A DNA stretch of 64,000 bases from Amblyomma americanum (GCF_052857255.1 NC_135505.1:28090499-28154498); one strand, 5' to 3'; counted from the stretch's first letter, positions 11,366-23,395 are shown. Numbers and translations are program-made. The notes: generated by a model not told the origin, from the letters alone.

Positions 11366-12132
11366 TAAAGCATTATGCATCAGTACAAAGAAAACATGCA
11401 CCCTAAACATAGGTGTCTATACTCCTTCAAGGCGCAGCAAAAGCAACATGCGTCCCGCCAAAACAAAAAGGGCGCTAAGCCACATATTCAGTATGCTTTG
11501 CGAACAAGCTCATTTCAAATCCTGCCAATCTATTTTACATTCATTGCTTCAGCTTTGTTCTAATTTTACAACCACAGTAGTGTTTGCTACTCCACAAAAA
11601 CTGCATTTGCGCCTGCAACCAGTGACAGCGGGAGCTTGCTTGAGAAGCCTGTTTATCCAGGCATTGACAACAGTCTGCGTACCAAAAATACCTACTCCTC
11701 GACTGACTGTTCCCTCCATGACAAAAATGCTTCTCACTCCTAGACACGTCCTTCCCAAAATCAGAAATTTTGCTCATAAAGAACATAAATTCCTCCAGAG
11801 GCATTACCATGTGATGCGCCTGTTTGCATTATTAAGCTATGGTGACAAGTGCAGAATGATGACAGCACAGCAAAACGCTTCTCCTATGCTGACAATGAAT
11901 TCTGCTACCTCAGCGTTTTTAAAAACATTACCACAGGCAGCAAAAGATGTTTTTTGCAGACCCTGTTCAATTAAACACTCGGGCCACTCTACTGTGACTG
12001 GGTGACAGCCTGCAAGGTGAACTGCAAGGGTATCTGTTCAGCAATACCGAATGCTTTCATCCTTTCCGAATGCACTCGTAGCTTTAGTTGAACACTCACT
12101 GCAGCAAAGAAAAGAAAGAAATCGACGCTCAC

Positions 12133-12199
12133 CACTCCGTGCAATGAGCTGCACGTATTCCAGAACTTGAGGATTTGTCGGGTCGGCTTCGCATATTCT
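12133..12199 (-). CDS. TAF1A: TAF1A-like protein, short internal exon
   Basis: The 67-bp exon has acceptor ATTTCCAG before 12199 and donor GAGTG followed by GTGAGCG after 12133. It reads RICEADPTNPQVLEYVQLIA then RS. Entry in phase 0 matches the exit of exon 19166-19367, and exit in phase 1 matches entry of exon 8338-8464. The motif corresponds in position to the LKILYQIVPSHKLMLEFHTL segment of vertebrate TAF1A as remembered. On its own the exon would be too short to call; phase and position support it. Confidence 0.65.
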
Positions 12200-13436
12200 C
12201 TGGAAATCGAAATGGGGATATATACAAAAATCGCAAGAAAGGCAGCTTATGGTATAAATTACCATAACAGAAACCAGAAACATACCATAACATACCAGAA
12301 ACAGACGGGAATGCGAAATTATCGAAGCTTTCGCTATGCACGTTGCTCCAGATAACCAATGCATCAGCTCCCCTTCGGTGATGCTAGGGAGAACCGAATT
12401 AAACTACCTCAGGAATAGCAATCTTCGGCTGTTGTAAAGGCACGTGTTGATACTTTATTATTATATATTTTTCCTTCATATCGCTCTTGTCAGCGTCGTG
12501 TGCTCTTCCCTCTTCTGTGTATGACTTGACGTTAATATGTGTATATAGGCATGCTCCTTCAGATAATAAACAGTTGTTAGAAAGCGCTTGTCTTGTGTGT
12601 TCGTCCCTTTCCGTATTTTGGTAGCGCTCACCAATACCTTCAAGAATACCAATACACCAACCGAGCCTCGAACTAAATCCACAACTGGAGTTGCTACATG
12701 GCCAAGTCAACTGTGATTCAGCTTGATCACGCTCGACTCCAAGCCGTAACTCCGGAACTGCAGCTGAGGCTTTCGATCCCAGTTGAGGGCTGTTGCCCTC
12801 ATACTTAATTAGGGAACATTCAAATGCAAACTGAAACTGATTTGTACAGAAAGATATTCTATAAAAGCTACAAGAATTTCAATAAACTTTTTATTTTACT
12901 CCATGTGGCTTAATTTCCAGAACTGTGCTGACACGCCTGCTTTCAGAGAAGTGAATGAGCCTAGCACCCACATGCAAAGGTTGGTGGTATGGTGTTTCGC
13001 ACGTGTTTGTGATGGAACCTGCCACAGCCATGTCGGAGACAGACAATTGTTAGTGCACTAGCACTCAAGCCCACATTCACGGAAAGAGCAGTTTTTCCTC
13101 CTGGTCCTCTGATGGGCAGGTGACCCAGTGTGTGTGTGTGGGCGTGTCTGGTCGCTGACGAGAATATAATCACTACGCTGTGGAAGAGTTGCATAGATTT
13201 AGCGTTTCAGACAGAATCTGTGATTCCCAATGTTTCAAGTGTGTCTAACTACTTTACTGATCACAAGACAGTCCTTGTAACCTTGTTGAGTGCAACTGAC
13301 CGATATGCATGCATAGACTGACTGTAATAACCATTGTGTCATGTATCTACTATGTTTCATCCATGCCATGCAAATGCACACATCACACAGAATACACCTG
13401 ATATGCCACTCGTATCACATAGCAATATCGTGCATC

Positions 13437-13800
13437 ATCCTCATCAGCCTTACTACACCCGCTGCAGGGCAAAGGCCTCTCCCATGTCTCTCCAATTAAC
13501 CCTCTCCTGTGCCAGCTGCAGCCAACCTATGCGTGCAAACTTTTTATTCTCATCCACCCACATTACGTACTGCCGCCCCCTGCTACACTTGCCTTCTCTT
13601 GGAATCCACTCCGTTATCCTTAAAGACCAGGGGTTATCTTGCCTTCAGATTACATGCCCTGCCCAAGCCCATTTCTTTCTCTTGATTTCGACCAGGATGT
13701 CATTAACCCGCGTTTGCTCTCTCACCCACTCTGCCCGCTTCCGGTCTCTTAAAGTTAAAACCAATGATTTTCCTTTCCATGGCTCGATGCGTTGTCCATA
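13437..13800 (-). mobile_element. Non-LTR retrotransposon 3' part, minus strand
   Basis: The minus-strand translation shows GKSLVLTLRDRKRAEWVREQ, then KRKKWAWAGHVI, ITEWIPREGK and WVDENKKFARIGWLQLAQ, and ends near MGEAFAL with a few frame breaks. This is the typical carboxy-terminal region after the reverse transcriptase of LINE ORF2 proteins (R.RKWRWAGHV.R and WIPR.GKR motifs). It ends in a short GATGAT-type tail at 13437-13450. It is 5'-truncated and degenerate. Confidence 0.65.
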
Positions 13801-13994
13801 ACAAAGCACAACTACCAGAAGCAATGCATAACCAAGATAAACAACACAATACAATGGGCACATTGTGCTACTGCACCTAATTCACATTTGTCCTTACTAC
13901 AAAAATCGACCGTCATGCTTTTTTATCAGAAGTGTTTTTTGTTTACCTATACTCGCTCAATAACCAGTTTTGTTGCCATCATTTGTAGATTAAG

Positions 13995-14103
13995 AAGTTT
14001 ACAAGCAAAGGGTGGACGCAGCTGGCAAAGGACAGGGTTAATTGGAGAGACATGGGAGAGGCCTTTGCCCTGCAGTGGGTGTAGTCAGGCTCACCAAATA
14101 AAA
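13995..14103 (+). mobile_element. LINE 3' tail fragment
   Basis: The plus strand reads CAGCTGGCAAAGGACAGGGT then TTAATTGGAGAGACATGGGA and GAGGCCTTTGCCCTGCAGTG. It is the same 3'-terminal sequence as at 20130-20225 and, in reverse, at 13437-13510. It lies in opposite orientation to the neighbouring LINE fragment, so it is a separate insertion. Confidence 0.6.
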
Positions 14104-14467
14104 TCTCTGCAGTGAAAAGATATGCATTTGCGGTAAATCTTGCTTAAAGGACAACAGACACCAAATTTTTGTTTGCTTCTTTTCTTTTAAATCATGCTTT
14201 AGACATTAAGTTTAGGCATATGTGAATAGTGGTTTTTTGGTTCGAAGTGAATAGTAATCTTCAAACAACTTTGAACTGAACTTTTTATATACTTCTGACA
14301 CATAAGACAGGTTGAATCGCACAGTATGCATTTTTAAAATAATCTATTTGAACACATAAGGGCATTACATGAAAAAATGAGAGAGTGTATTGAAGATTTG
14401 CCATACTCATTGAAGCTGTGTCGACTTTCTGCAAAAATGCTCAGCGGAAATCGGGCGAACCAACGTA

Positions 14468-15032
14468 CCGAATTTACACAATCGTAGGTCGACTCGAATG
14501 CAAGTTGACATCCCAACATCACATTACAGAAAAAACGAAAAGCTTGAAGGTCATTTAAGCTTGGCCTTTAATAAAAGAACACGATAGCACTATCCTGCGG
14601 CTTCGCTTATAGCCAGCCGCTATCAGCTTCCACGCATAGGTGTGCCCGTGGGCACATTCCAAAACGAAAATGTATTAGTCACTGGACAGCTTGTCCACAC
14701 TTGCGCTGCCATTCTTATCGCTGCTGCAGTCCCACAACATGTTGTTCTAACGTCGTTGTTTAGCAAAATCCAGCAATTTGCGAACAGCCACATCACGACA
14801 TTGCCTGGAACAGCCGAAAATTTTGCCTTGCTGCAGCTGCGGCACCTGTATCACCCGTTGCGAACAACAGAGCCGCGCAGCAAAAATGCAACCACGTTGT
14901 ATCATGCCTGATATCTCATTTGTCTTGCCTTTATTTATGGTGCCATGCTTTGGTTTCGGTTGTAAGTTGACCCCCCCACTTTCGGATTTTTAAATTTTGA
15001 AAATAGGTCAACTTACAATCGTGCAAATACGG
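14468..15032. mobile_element. TIR element, family B copy 1
   Basis: The left end is CCGAATTTACACAATCGTAG after TA at 14466-14467. The right end, reverse complemented, is CCGTATTTGCACGATTGTAA, with TA at 15033-15034. Body sequence such as GGCACATTCCAAAACGAAAA and CACATCACGACATTGCCTGG is shared with 32089-35409, 27170-27814 and 39655-40679. This copy is internally deleted (565 bp) and keeps only traces of the transposase-derived DNA-binding frame. Confidence 0.75.
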
Positions 15033-15886
15033 TACATGTGGTGCCGATGCATCTTTGGGATGTGTGAGAACTTTATGTGAGACCTCCAACTGCTGCTGCT
15101 CTGAATTGCAATTGCGCCATTGCGCAGCTGTTGCTTTTAAGTTTCAAGCGGTGACTCAATGACACTTGCCAGGCTTACGCATCATGCGCCCAGCACCACA
15201 ACACTTCAGGTGTCAGAAAGCGGCACCTGTCTCCATGAAATTCGTGCTAGCTCCCCTTCATGCTTGCGCCGTCACAACTGTTTAGTGAATTCCAAGCAAG
15301 GAAGAGCTGCTTGGCTGCCGTGGCAGCTGCAGTCAGCTCAGACTCGTTCCATGGATGTGAAGGAAGCCACACGTCCTCCAATTGGAGAGATTTAGCATAG
15401 TGCGATCCACTTCACTGGGGAGCCAATGCACATGTGCAAGTCGCTGGCCAGCTGTTTGCATGCATGCCCCGTCATAACAGTGCGTACTGGCAGCACACGG
15501 AAGTGGATTGTGCTATTCCAAACCTCTGTATTGATGTGTGCTGCCGTGCCAGTTACAGCGTGTATGCACTGCGTGTAGCGCAGGCACAGACATGTGGCAG
15601 GTACTATCTGGGTGCTGCGCTTCCTCCTGCTCACGTCAGTTGCGCCGAGCACGCGCGGACCGGCTCTGGCATATGCACAGGCACGCATGCTGCAGTGCCA
15701 ACCAGGAGGAGGTATGCTGGACCAAAACCACATGCAGATAGAGCTCCGAAACGTTTTTCACTCGAGAGAAATACTTCAAGACTTTGAAGAGCAAACATTC
15801 GGATTGAATCCAATATTGAACACTTTCCTGTTTGAGCGAATATTCGAAATTATTATATATTCGCACATGCTGAATTAATATACATG

Positions 15887-16553
15887 GATCACTGCGTGAT
15901 GTTTGCCTATGACAGCTAAGCAATTTATAAATCAATTTCTTCTTGACGCTGTTTCGGTTTTGTCAACCGAAAGATGCTGTGGCATGCAGTTGACTTTTCG
16001 GTCACTTGAGGCAAGGAAAAAATGACAATACAACTGCTGATACGTCCTTTCTGTCATTCCACGTTTTGAAGCAGGCCGGTTAAAGTAGTATAGACACCTA
16101 ATTTTGGCGGCATCCTTTCTTCGCTACAACGATGCAGAACGCACTACTACACATGAATCACCATGCCGTATTCACCTTCAACCACAAAATAATTTATAAT
16201 CAAGTTTTTCTGTCATGCTCTTTTGGCTACCGTTTCAACAGCCGAACGATAATTGTGACATCAAAATGCACTTATATGTCACATGAGGCATGAGAAACTA
16301 TAATATAATCACTGCATTTACACTCACTGTCATTCCAGCTCTTGAGGCAGGCTGATTTCAGCATTATAGTGAATTAAGATGATGAAACAGTGATTATATT
16401 GTAGCTTATTAATTTCTCGTGTGACCTATAACCACACTTTCACATCACAGTCATTGTATGGCCGTTGAAACGGAAACTAAAACAGCACGGGAAAGAAACT
16501 CAATTACAAATTATTTAGCAGCCGTAGGAGAATACCATGTGGTAACTCATGTA
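15887..16553. repeat. Palindromic foldback repeat, copy 2 (left part)
   Basis: The unit begins CATGGATCACTGCGTGATG and includes TGACGCTGTTTCGGTTTTGT and its partner GGCCGTTGAAACGGAAACTA. It is interrupted at 16553 by the Tigger element and resumes at 18693 with CAATAATGCCTTGCGCATTA. Alignment with copy 1 (CTAAAGCATTATGCATCAGT) places the break exactly at a TA. Confidence 0.6.
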
Positions 16554-18690
16554 CAGTTGAACCCCTCAATAACGAAAGCCCTCAAGAATGAAATTCTCGC
16601 GGCAACGAAAAATTCCGGCGCCCCGGCAAACTTCTATACAGTTCAATGCATTTGCCTCCTCTCAACAGGGAAGAGCTTTTAAAAAGCAGTCCCCCGCATT
16701 AATGAAAGTTTGAGGCAGTGATCTGCAGCACTTTTTTGGCACATCAGCCAGCTGGGAACCTAGAAGTGGCAAAACTGCAGCAGCACACTCATCCGACCAA
16801 GTCGGGGTCGTTCATTTCTGCCAACAAGCACCGGCACGGCCATCGCTGTTTACTTTCTGTCGGTTCGGTAATGATGACGATAGCAACCAGATTCTTTTTT
16901 GTTTCCTGAAAGCGGCTTTTTGCTAGCCCACCTGTTGGCAATTATGCACGCACGTGACGTTTCACGTGACGACACCGCCGGCCAACCGGGGAAGCATCTA
17001 GGCAGAACAACGAACCCTTCTTTTTCTTTTCGCTACCATGCCTCGTGCACGCCGAATTCGCCGTGACTTGCTTGTGTCCAGACCTTTTCTTGGCCTGTCG
17101 GAAATATGCTGCCTCCTGTTAAAAAGCGTAATTTTTTGACGCTGTAGGTAAAGTCTGCAATCATCGCTGAAGCTGAAAAACGCAGAAAGAAGTCTGACAT
17201 TGTGAAGGAATTCAGTATCCCAAGCAGCTCACTTTCTACGATTCTGAGATCCAAGAACAGCAGGATGATGGCACTTCAGAACGGCGCACACGCGCAGAAC
17301 AAGACTGTGGCAACACCGGTCTACGAAGATGTTGACAAAGACGTATTCCAGTGGTTCCTCGACAAGAGGACGAACAAGATGCCTTTGTCTGGAAGCGTTC
17401 TGTAGCAATAGGCGATGGACTTCACATGCATTCTGGGGCACAACAACCTTAAGGTGAGCGCCGGATGGGTAAGCCGATTTTCAAGCACGGCAGTGCATCG
17501 TCGCCAAGGTGTTGTCAGGGGAGTCTGGGAGCATCGACACTGAAGCAGCATCGTCCTGGATGCAGGAGAGTTACGAAAGCATAATGGACGAATATGAGCC
17601 CTCCGAAATTTATAATGCGGATGAAACTGGCTTTTTCTATGAAATGTTGCCATCGAAAACGCTCGACCTGAAGGGACAAAAATGCCATGGCGGCAAGACG
17701 AGCAAAATGCAGGTGACCATTCTTTTGTGCTCAAACATGGACGGATTTGACAAGCGTCCCCTCCTCGTGATTGGCCAGAGCAAGACGTCACGGTGCTTTA
17801 AAGGTAACCGAAGGCTTCCGGTCGAGTACACTGCCAACAAGAAAGCTTGGATGACGCGTGCAATATTCTCCAGCTAGCTGGAAGCCTTTGATGCAGACAT
17901 GCGGAAGCAGGGCAGATCCGTCTGCCTTTTTTTGGATAACTGGAGTGCCCACCACATCAAAGACATTGTGCTGACGAGCGTCCGCTTGATTTTTTTCCTT
18001 CCGAACTGCACATCCGTTATTGAACCTCTTGATCAAGGGGTAATTAAGAGTGTCAAGTTTGCGTACTGGGGAAGACTCATCCGGCAGATGTTGTTAAACA
18101 TCAAAATGAAGTGACCAATGGAAATTGATCTTTTCATGGCCCTACAGATGCCTGCCAGGGCAGAACCGGAAGCGAGTGTTCCTGCAAGCGGTGACGATCT
18201 GCAGCCACTAACCAAAGCATGGGACGTGCTTTGCAGTGTCGATGCAATGGTGCCAGACGCTGTTGAACTGGATGACTTTTTGTGTGTGTGGATGCCGACT
18301 TAATCGTACATGAGGAATTCAGTGACGATGCTATTATCGACAGTGTGCACAAAAGAAATGAGGAGAGTGACAACGAGGATGCTGAAAACCAAGCACAAGG
18401 AAAGCAAGTAAGCTCGCATAATGTGCTTGACACTTTTGATGTTATCCGGACTTTCCTCGGCGACCACGACGACAACAAAGCTATGCACAGCTTACCAAGC
18501 TGCGAAGCCCAAGTCGTGAAGCTCCTGCACAGCAATGTGAAGCAAAGCAAAATAAGCTACTTTTTTCATTAGGTTTTGGTTCTGGAAAGTAATGAGTGTG
18601 CTTATTTGTCCATTTCCGTGACAGCGAAATTCTCACGAGAACGAAGAAGTTTTCCTTCCCCGGCGGTTTCGTTATTACGGGGTTCGACTG
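16554..18690 (+). mobile_element. Tigger-type DNA transposon, degenerate
   Basis: TIRs are CAGTTGAACCCCTCAATAAC on the left and CAGTCGAACCCCGTAATAAC on the right (reverse complement), flanked by TA at 16552-16553 and 18691-18692. At 2137 bp it is close to the usual length of a complete Tigger. It is inserted in the foldback repeat copy 2. Its coding region is broken. Confidence 0.85.
17106..18570 (+). pseudogene. Tigger (TIGD-like) transposase, broken by stops and frameshifts
   Basis: From the ATG at 17106 the frame reads LPPVKKRNFLTL, then an in-frame TAG, then SAIIAEAEKRRKKSDIVKEF and SIPSSSLSTILRSKN, the first helix-turn-helix. A second DNA-binding stretch follows (VDKDVFQWFLDKRTNKMPLS). 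The DDE part shows EIYNADETGFFYEMLPSKTL (first Asp), VCLFLDNWSAHH (second Asp) and SVIEPLDQGVIKSVK (third Asp). Several stops (17145, about 17403, 17875 and 18112) and at least one frame change separate these blocks. The C-terminal acidic tail continues to 18572. The catalytic triad residues survive, but no full-length product is possible from the sequence as shown. Confidence 0.85.
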
Positions 18691-19165
18691 TACAATAATG
18701 CCTTGCGCATTACTACAAAGAAGAAAACACGCATCCAAAAGCTAGATATGCTCCTTTAAGTGTTGTAGAGAGTTAAACTATGTAACAGTGGTTATACTGC
18801 TGGTCTTTTCGTGCCTCACATGACCTAAGGTCAACTACACATCACAGCCATCGCTCTGTTGATGAAACCGAAACAGCATGTGAGAAAAAATTTAATTATA
18901 AGTTATTTAGCAGTTGTAGGCGAACAGCACATGGTGATCCATGTATTCTAATGTCTAGTGCATCATTTTAAAGAAGAAAACAAGCAAATAAGATTAGGTG
19001 TTTATAGTCCTTTAACTGACGCCGCCCTTTTGATTCACAAGGGGCAGATGATAAACAGGACTTTCACCGACGCTGCCTGCAATAAATACTACCCTCGCAA
19101 CAAGGGCACACATCGTCTGCAGCTAGTTCAAACAGCGTCCATAGAGCAAAGAAACAGCAGGGCAC

Positions 19166-19367
19166 CTCGAGCAGCTCCAGCCTCCGAGAATCGGCCGATT
19201 CGTTTGGCGCATCCCTGCGCTCTTGTGACAAGGCCTGTGCGTAGAGGGCGGCGTGCAGGCAGTCATCCGACCGGCTGTCCAGGTAGCCCTCCACCATGTC
19301 CTCTGCTTCCTCCATGCGGTCGTACCGTAGCAGAAGCTGCACAAATTCCGACATGACTGCTTCTGAG
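19166..19367 (-). CDS. TAF1A: TAF1A-like protein, internal exon
   Basis: The donor is GCTCGAG followed by GTGCCC after 19166. The acceptor is TTTCTTCAG before 19367, with weaker alternatives starting at 19362, 19359 or 19356. The frame reads MSEFVQLLLRYDRMEEAEDM then VEGYLDSRSDDCLHAALYAQ and ALSQERR. Helical repeats of this kind match the [22 protein letters not shown]..Y...FPSNPNAHIYLYNFLKRQ segment of vertebrate TAF1A in order and spacing as remembered. The exit phase (0) matches exon 12133-12199. The entry phase from any acceptor does not match the phase-0 exit of exon 20785-20939, so a small exon between them may be missing. Confidence 0.7.
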
Positions 19368-20094
19368 CTGAAGAAATTTTTGTGGATTGAGTGACCATTT
19401 TGTTTAATGATTACTTGCCACAATCTTTAAGCTGTTTATATAAAAACCCACCCCTTGTGTAATGTCCCTGTGGTGGCAGCATTAGAACAAAAGATGGTGC
19501 GGTGACATGAATTAAATGCGACTGAAAGCAGACGTGGGTTGAACCACAAGTCACAACATAACTGCTGATGCCTAGAATGTGATGCCATCATCGCAGTATT
19601 TAAAAAATGACTGGAATAAACTGGGTGGCATTTTACCGATGCCAATTGGCTATCCAACTTTTCCTTGAGTTGCTACACGGACAGTGGCAGTGCACCACCA
19701 CGACAAACGGCGGGGATAAAACAACAATGCACAGCAAGTTTTTGGTTCCAGTCTAAATGCACTTTGTGCTTGTGCTTTGCATCACTGGAAAGAGGCAAAT
19801 GAAAACAAATCCTGCCCTGTATTAACAGCAGCCAAATGAAACACTGGCATAGGTGCCTCGTGCTCGCCATTTTGTTCAGTGTAGGAACGAGTGTCTGAAC
19901 AAATACCTCCCGCATTTTCCTCCACTTGCCACCACACGTCTCATTTCACCTTGCTCAGAAGTCGAGAAAGCATTGCATACACAACAAACAACTTCTCTAG
20001 AGGACTTCCTTACCTGACTTCCCTCACTTACATGGGCCAATACGCATAAGATACTTGAGCATCCCTCAATATGCCAATACGCATACTTGAAGTT

Positions 20095-20232
20095 AAGTGG
20101 GTGGATGAGATCAAGAAGTTTGTGAAGATACGGGGACCGCAGCTGGCGAAGGACAGGGTTAATTGGAGAGATATGGGAGAGGCCTTTGGCCTGCAGTGAG
20201 TGTAGTCAGGCTGGTGATGGTGATGATGATGA
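20095..20232 (+). mobile_element. LINE 3' end with GAT-rich tail
   Basis: The plus strand translates as KWVDEIKKFVKIRGPQLAKD then RVNWRDMGEAFGLQ and a stop. It is followed by AGTCAGGCTGGTGATGGTGA and a GATGATGATGAC tail. This is the 3'-terminal piece of the LINE family seen at 13437-13800, inserted in the host gene intron. Confidence 0.65.
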
Positions 20233-20284
20233 CTTGAGCATCCCTTGTAGGCATCCCGTTATAGCCCATCCTTAAAACAAAGTT

Positions 20285-20716
20285 TCAGAGAGAGAGATAA
20301 AGAGGAAAATGGAAGACAGAGATGCTAACCAGAAGGTTGTTCTTGTTGTCTACCGTGCACACGGGAAGAGGGATGAGGAGATTGCAAAGGGCAAGAGAGA
20401 AGGGTGCGAGGGACACCGTCACAACTGGTCCCTCAAGCCAGTCGCTCTCAGGAAGCTGAACACTGCCTTGTAAGCCTTGAGGGCAGTCGATTGCTGTGGC
20501 CACCAACCCCAGGATCTTATCCTCTGTTAAAAGGCGAGGATTGAGGTGTTCCAAGGCACAAAGCCACCGTGTGCGCCTTTCAGTTGAAAAGGCAGGGCAC
20601 TCACACAGGAGATGTGCAATTGTCTCCTCGCAGCCACATCTATGGCTCGGTGTTGCATTTACAAACCGATACACGTTCCGGATTGGGATGACCGACAGCC
20701 ACACTTGTGAAAACAA
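20285..20716 (-). mobile_element. Non-LTR retrotransposon C-terminal fragment with Cys/His motif
   Basis: The minus-strand frame includes IPIRNVYRFVNATPSHRCGC then EETIAHLLCECPAFSTERRT. The CxC, H and CxCP arrangement is the C-terminal Cys/His motif found after the reverse transcriptase or RNase H region of I/R1/Jockey-type LINEs. The frame stays open for 143 codons and reaches a CTTTATCTCTCTCTCTG tail at 20283-20300. The upstream reverse transcriptase is missing, so this is a 5'-truncated insertion. Confidence 0.65.
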
Positions 20717-20784
20717 AGCTGCAACTTTCAGATTTGACTATAAGGGCGTGGCGTAGCCCAGCTCTCCACAGTGGAAGCTCTCAC

Positions 20785-20939
20785 CTCGAGTGTCTTGGTG
20801 AGGAAGATGTCTGTCATCTCCTGGGAGGCACTCGTGGAAGACTCATTGTCCGGGGTGAACAGAGCCCGCCATTTGTCCAGGGCGCTGGCAACACTCGTCA
20901 GCTCCTGGTAGGACTCACCCGCCTCATGGGCATCCACAT
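20785..20939 (-). CDS. TAF1A: TAF1A-like protein, internal exon
   Basis: The acceptor CTCTTCCTCCCAG before 20939 and donor CTCGAG followed by GTGAGAG after 20785 are both strong. Entry phase 1 matches the exit of exon 29197-29332. It reads VDAHEAGESYQELTSVASAL then DKWRALFTPDNESSTSASQE and MTDIFLTKTLE. Sequence similarity to vertebrate TAF1A here is weak, and the call rests on splice sites, phase with the previous exon and position. Its exit phase (0) does not fit the next recognised exon, so the junction at its 3' side is unresolved. Confidence 0.55.
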
Positions 20940-21179
20940 CTGGGAGGAAGAGTCATGTGGAGACATGCTCTTTGGTCACATGAATATCCTGAGCACCCAC
21001 GCACAGTTGCCACTTCGGTTGCCACTAACGGTTGCAACTTCGCCAACGTCCTCATCACTCTGCACCAAGCTAAGTTGACTGCAGGACAAACACCTCTTCC
21101 ATAAATTTTCAATTAGCCCTGTTAATGAGATTGGCAGATTAGCAGCAGTAACGATGACATTCAGCTGCAAATCCCACAT

Positions 21180-21250
21180 AATCTCATCTCCCTGACTCTT
21201 TCCCTCCTCTTGGAATCCACCCTGCTAGCTTAAAAGACCATCGGTTATTG
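21180..21250 (-). mobile_element. Short LINE fragment
   Basis: CTCTTGGAATCCACCCTGCT followed by AGCTTAAAAGACCATCGGTT parallels the segment at 13593-13640 (CTCTTGGAATCCACTCCGTT, AAAGACCAGGGGTT) of the minus-strand LINE tail. Only about 70 bp are left. Confidence 0.45.
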
Positions 21251-21730
21251 GTTTTTCACATAAGATGTTCTGGTCAAGTCCATTAAACATTCAAGGTTCA
21301 ATCTCCCAATAGTAAACCATCTGGGTTCAGAAATTATTGCTGCTCTGCAGGCAAGATCACAGGCCTGAACACAGCACTGACGAACCAACATCAACATGCA
21401 TCCCAGTGAAAATATATGCAACATGCAAACCATCTCAGTTTCATTTCAAACCACGGCCATCTAGTATCATGAGGTTTGGTGTCCCAAAATGTTGTGTTCA
21501 GTCTGCATGCAGTGAAAGCAGCTTGCAGCCAGGTGTGTTCCAACTGCAGATGTGCTCAGACAGCACGGATGATTGTCGCCACCAGGACACTCGTCAGAAC
21601 TAAAGCATTATTTTCTCAGCACTTCTGAGATACACTTTGCACTGAACAGCAGTGCAAAATGCACCACCACAACAAAAGCACAATAAAGCATTATTGAAGA
21701 CGCTGAAGGACACTATAGTGGTGGAGAACT

Positions 21731-22045
21731 GTCACAGTGGCTCAGTGGTTAGGGTGCTCAACTACTGAGTCGGAGTTACGTGGTTCCAACCAGCTGTGGC
21801 GGCGGCCCCCTTTGCATGGAGGCTTCCATTCCATGGAGGCGAGAACCGCAAAAGGCACCCATGTGCTGTGTGGGTGCTGTGTGATGTCAATGCAGGTTAA
21901 AGATCTGGTGGTCGAAATTATTCCTGATCCCTCAACTACAGAACCTCTTTCTTCCTTTCTTCTTTCAGTCCTTCCTTTATCCCTTCTCTTCCCTTACCAC
22001 TTCTGTTCAGGTGCCCCCCCTCCCATTTGAGACAGATACTGCTCC
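21731..22045 (+). repeat. tRNA-derived SINE (Ruka-like), plus orientation
   Basis: An A box TGGCTCAGTGGTTAGGGTGC is followed by a B-box-like GTGGTTCCAACC. The body has TGTGCTGTGTGGGTGCTGTG and AGGTTAAAGATCTGGTGGTC. A pyrimidine-rich part and CTCCATTTCCTTTCCCCAAA at the 3' end complete the unit. It is the most complete SINE copy in the window. Confidence 0.8.
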
Positions 22046-22059
22046 ATTTCCTTTCCCCA

Positions 22060-22325
22060 AAAACCAATTTTAACCTGCTTGATCCCAAGTTCCTGGGTTC
22101 CAACCCCACTGCACCTTTTGTTTGGATGGTGGGGAAACCAATGCTAAGGTGTCCATGTGCTGCTGTGCATTGCACATTAAAGATCCCCAGGTGGTCCAAA
22201 TTATTCCAGAGCCCTCCCTCCCAGCTTCCTTCCTTCCCTTACAGCTGGTTGGTGTCCACTGAGATGTGACACAATTACTGCTCCATTTCCTTTCCTCAAA
22301 ATCCATTTTTTTTCCACCCAAAGGA
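22060..22325 (+). repeat. Second SINE copy in tandem
   Basis: Starting near CCTGGGTTCCAACCCCACTG (B box) it repeats the body TTAAAGATCCCCAGGTGGTC and ends with CTCCATTTCCTTTCCTCAAA. The A box is eroded or lost. It follows the first copy head to tail. Confidence 0.7.
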
Positions 22326-23159
22326 ACAGACAAGTGCAATTTTAGAAGCCCACCACAAATACACTAGAAAAAAAAGCCCACAGGTCAGCCAAATGTGACT
22401 GACACTTTTAGACAATGACTCTCTTGATAAATTTCCCTGCTGGTAGCTCTGCTGCAAAGGATTTTTTCAATTCTGCACTGTCTAGCACATGCGCAGGTTT
22501 TTGTTTCCTTTTTGTATAAACTTCTTCCCCTTTTAATAAAGCTTTCAGTTGTTAGCCAGTGCTACATGCGTCACTTCACCTCTTTGCATTTCTTGAATTT
22601 GCCACTGCTTTCCAATCCAAAACGGATCAAATCCAACCAGACCAATTCTTCATGCTGCTAAACTTGTGGGACCACTGGGTAAGTTCAGCGTGCAACCGCC
22701 ACAATCTACAGCGACTGTGCAAGAAACCATGAAATGAGACTGCAGACTATGGAACAATTGCCCACCGTGATTGTCATGGACATGCTGAATCAAGCGCACA
22801 CAGTTTCACGTAATGCAGGTAACATGCACAAATATGACTTTGGATCTGCCTTCTGCATAAATTGCCAGAACACGCATGTCAGCAGTCAAACGTTTATGGA
22901 ACGGCAACATAGGAGAGAAAAGCCTAATTTTGTTGCCATCTTTGCACATTCAACCTGGAATGGCCAGCCCGATTCTAAGTGTATGTATATTACAAAGTGC
23001 ACCATTAAATCTCACGCACCGTGCCTTAAGGGTGAACAAATGAGATTTATTTGCCAAGGTTGTGCGATGGAAGGTGCACATTTCTGAAGTTACTACTCGA
23101 GCATATGGTGTACGGCACCAAGAAAGTGAACCATGTTTGCTTCATAGATGACGCCAACC

Positions 23160-23395
23160 TACAGTCAAAGTACCATGGCATCTGAAATGCAGAGCCTCCC
23201 ATAAGGCTCTCGGTTCGAATCCCATCTCTACCAAAAGCCCAGGATGTTTCCTAATGGAAACAGATAGCCCGGCTCTCATTTTTTTCCCTAGCTGGCTGGA
23301 CAAGTACAGTGGAGACAGAGCTGTGGAAACAGTATTGCACATGTGAAATCTGTCCAGTTGACAAGCATGATGATGATAATAATTTGAGTTGGCGA
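23160..23395 (+). repeat. Possible second SINE family with tRNA-like head
   Basis: CTCGGTTCGAATCCCATCTC at 23211-23230 contains a good B box (GGTTCGAATCC). A GATGATGATAATAATTTGAG tail ends the unit at about 23387. The A box is not clear. The body differs from the Ruka-like SINEs. Confidence 0.45.

Noticed and set aside
13130..13145. TG microsatellite
   Set aside because: Short simple repeat with no sign of function.
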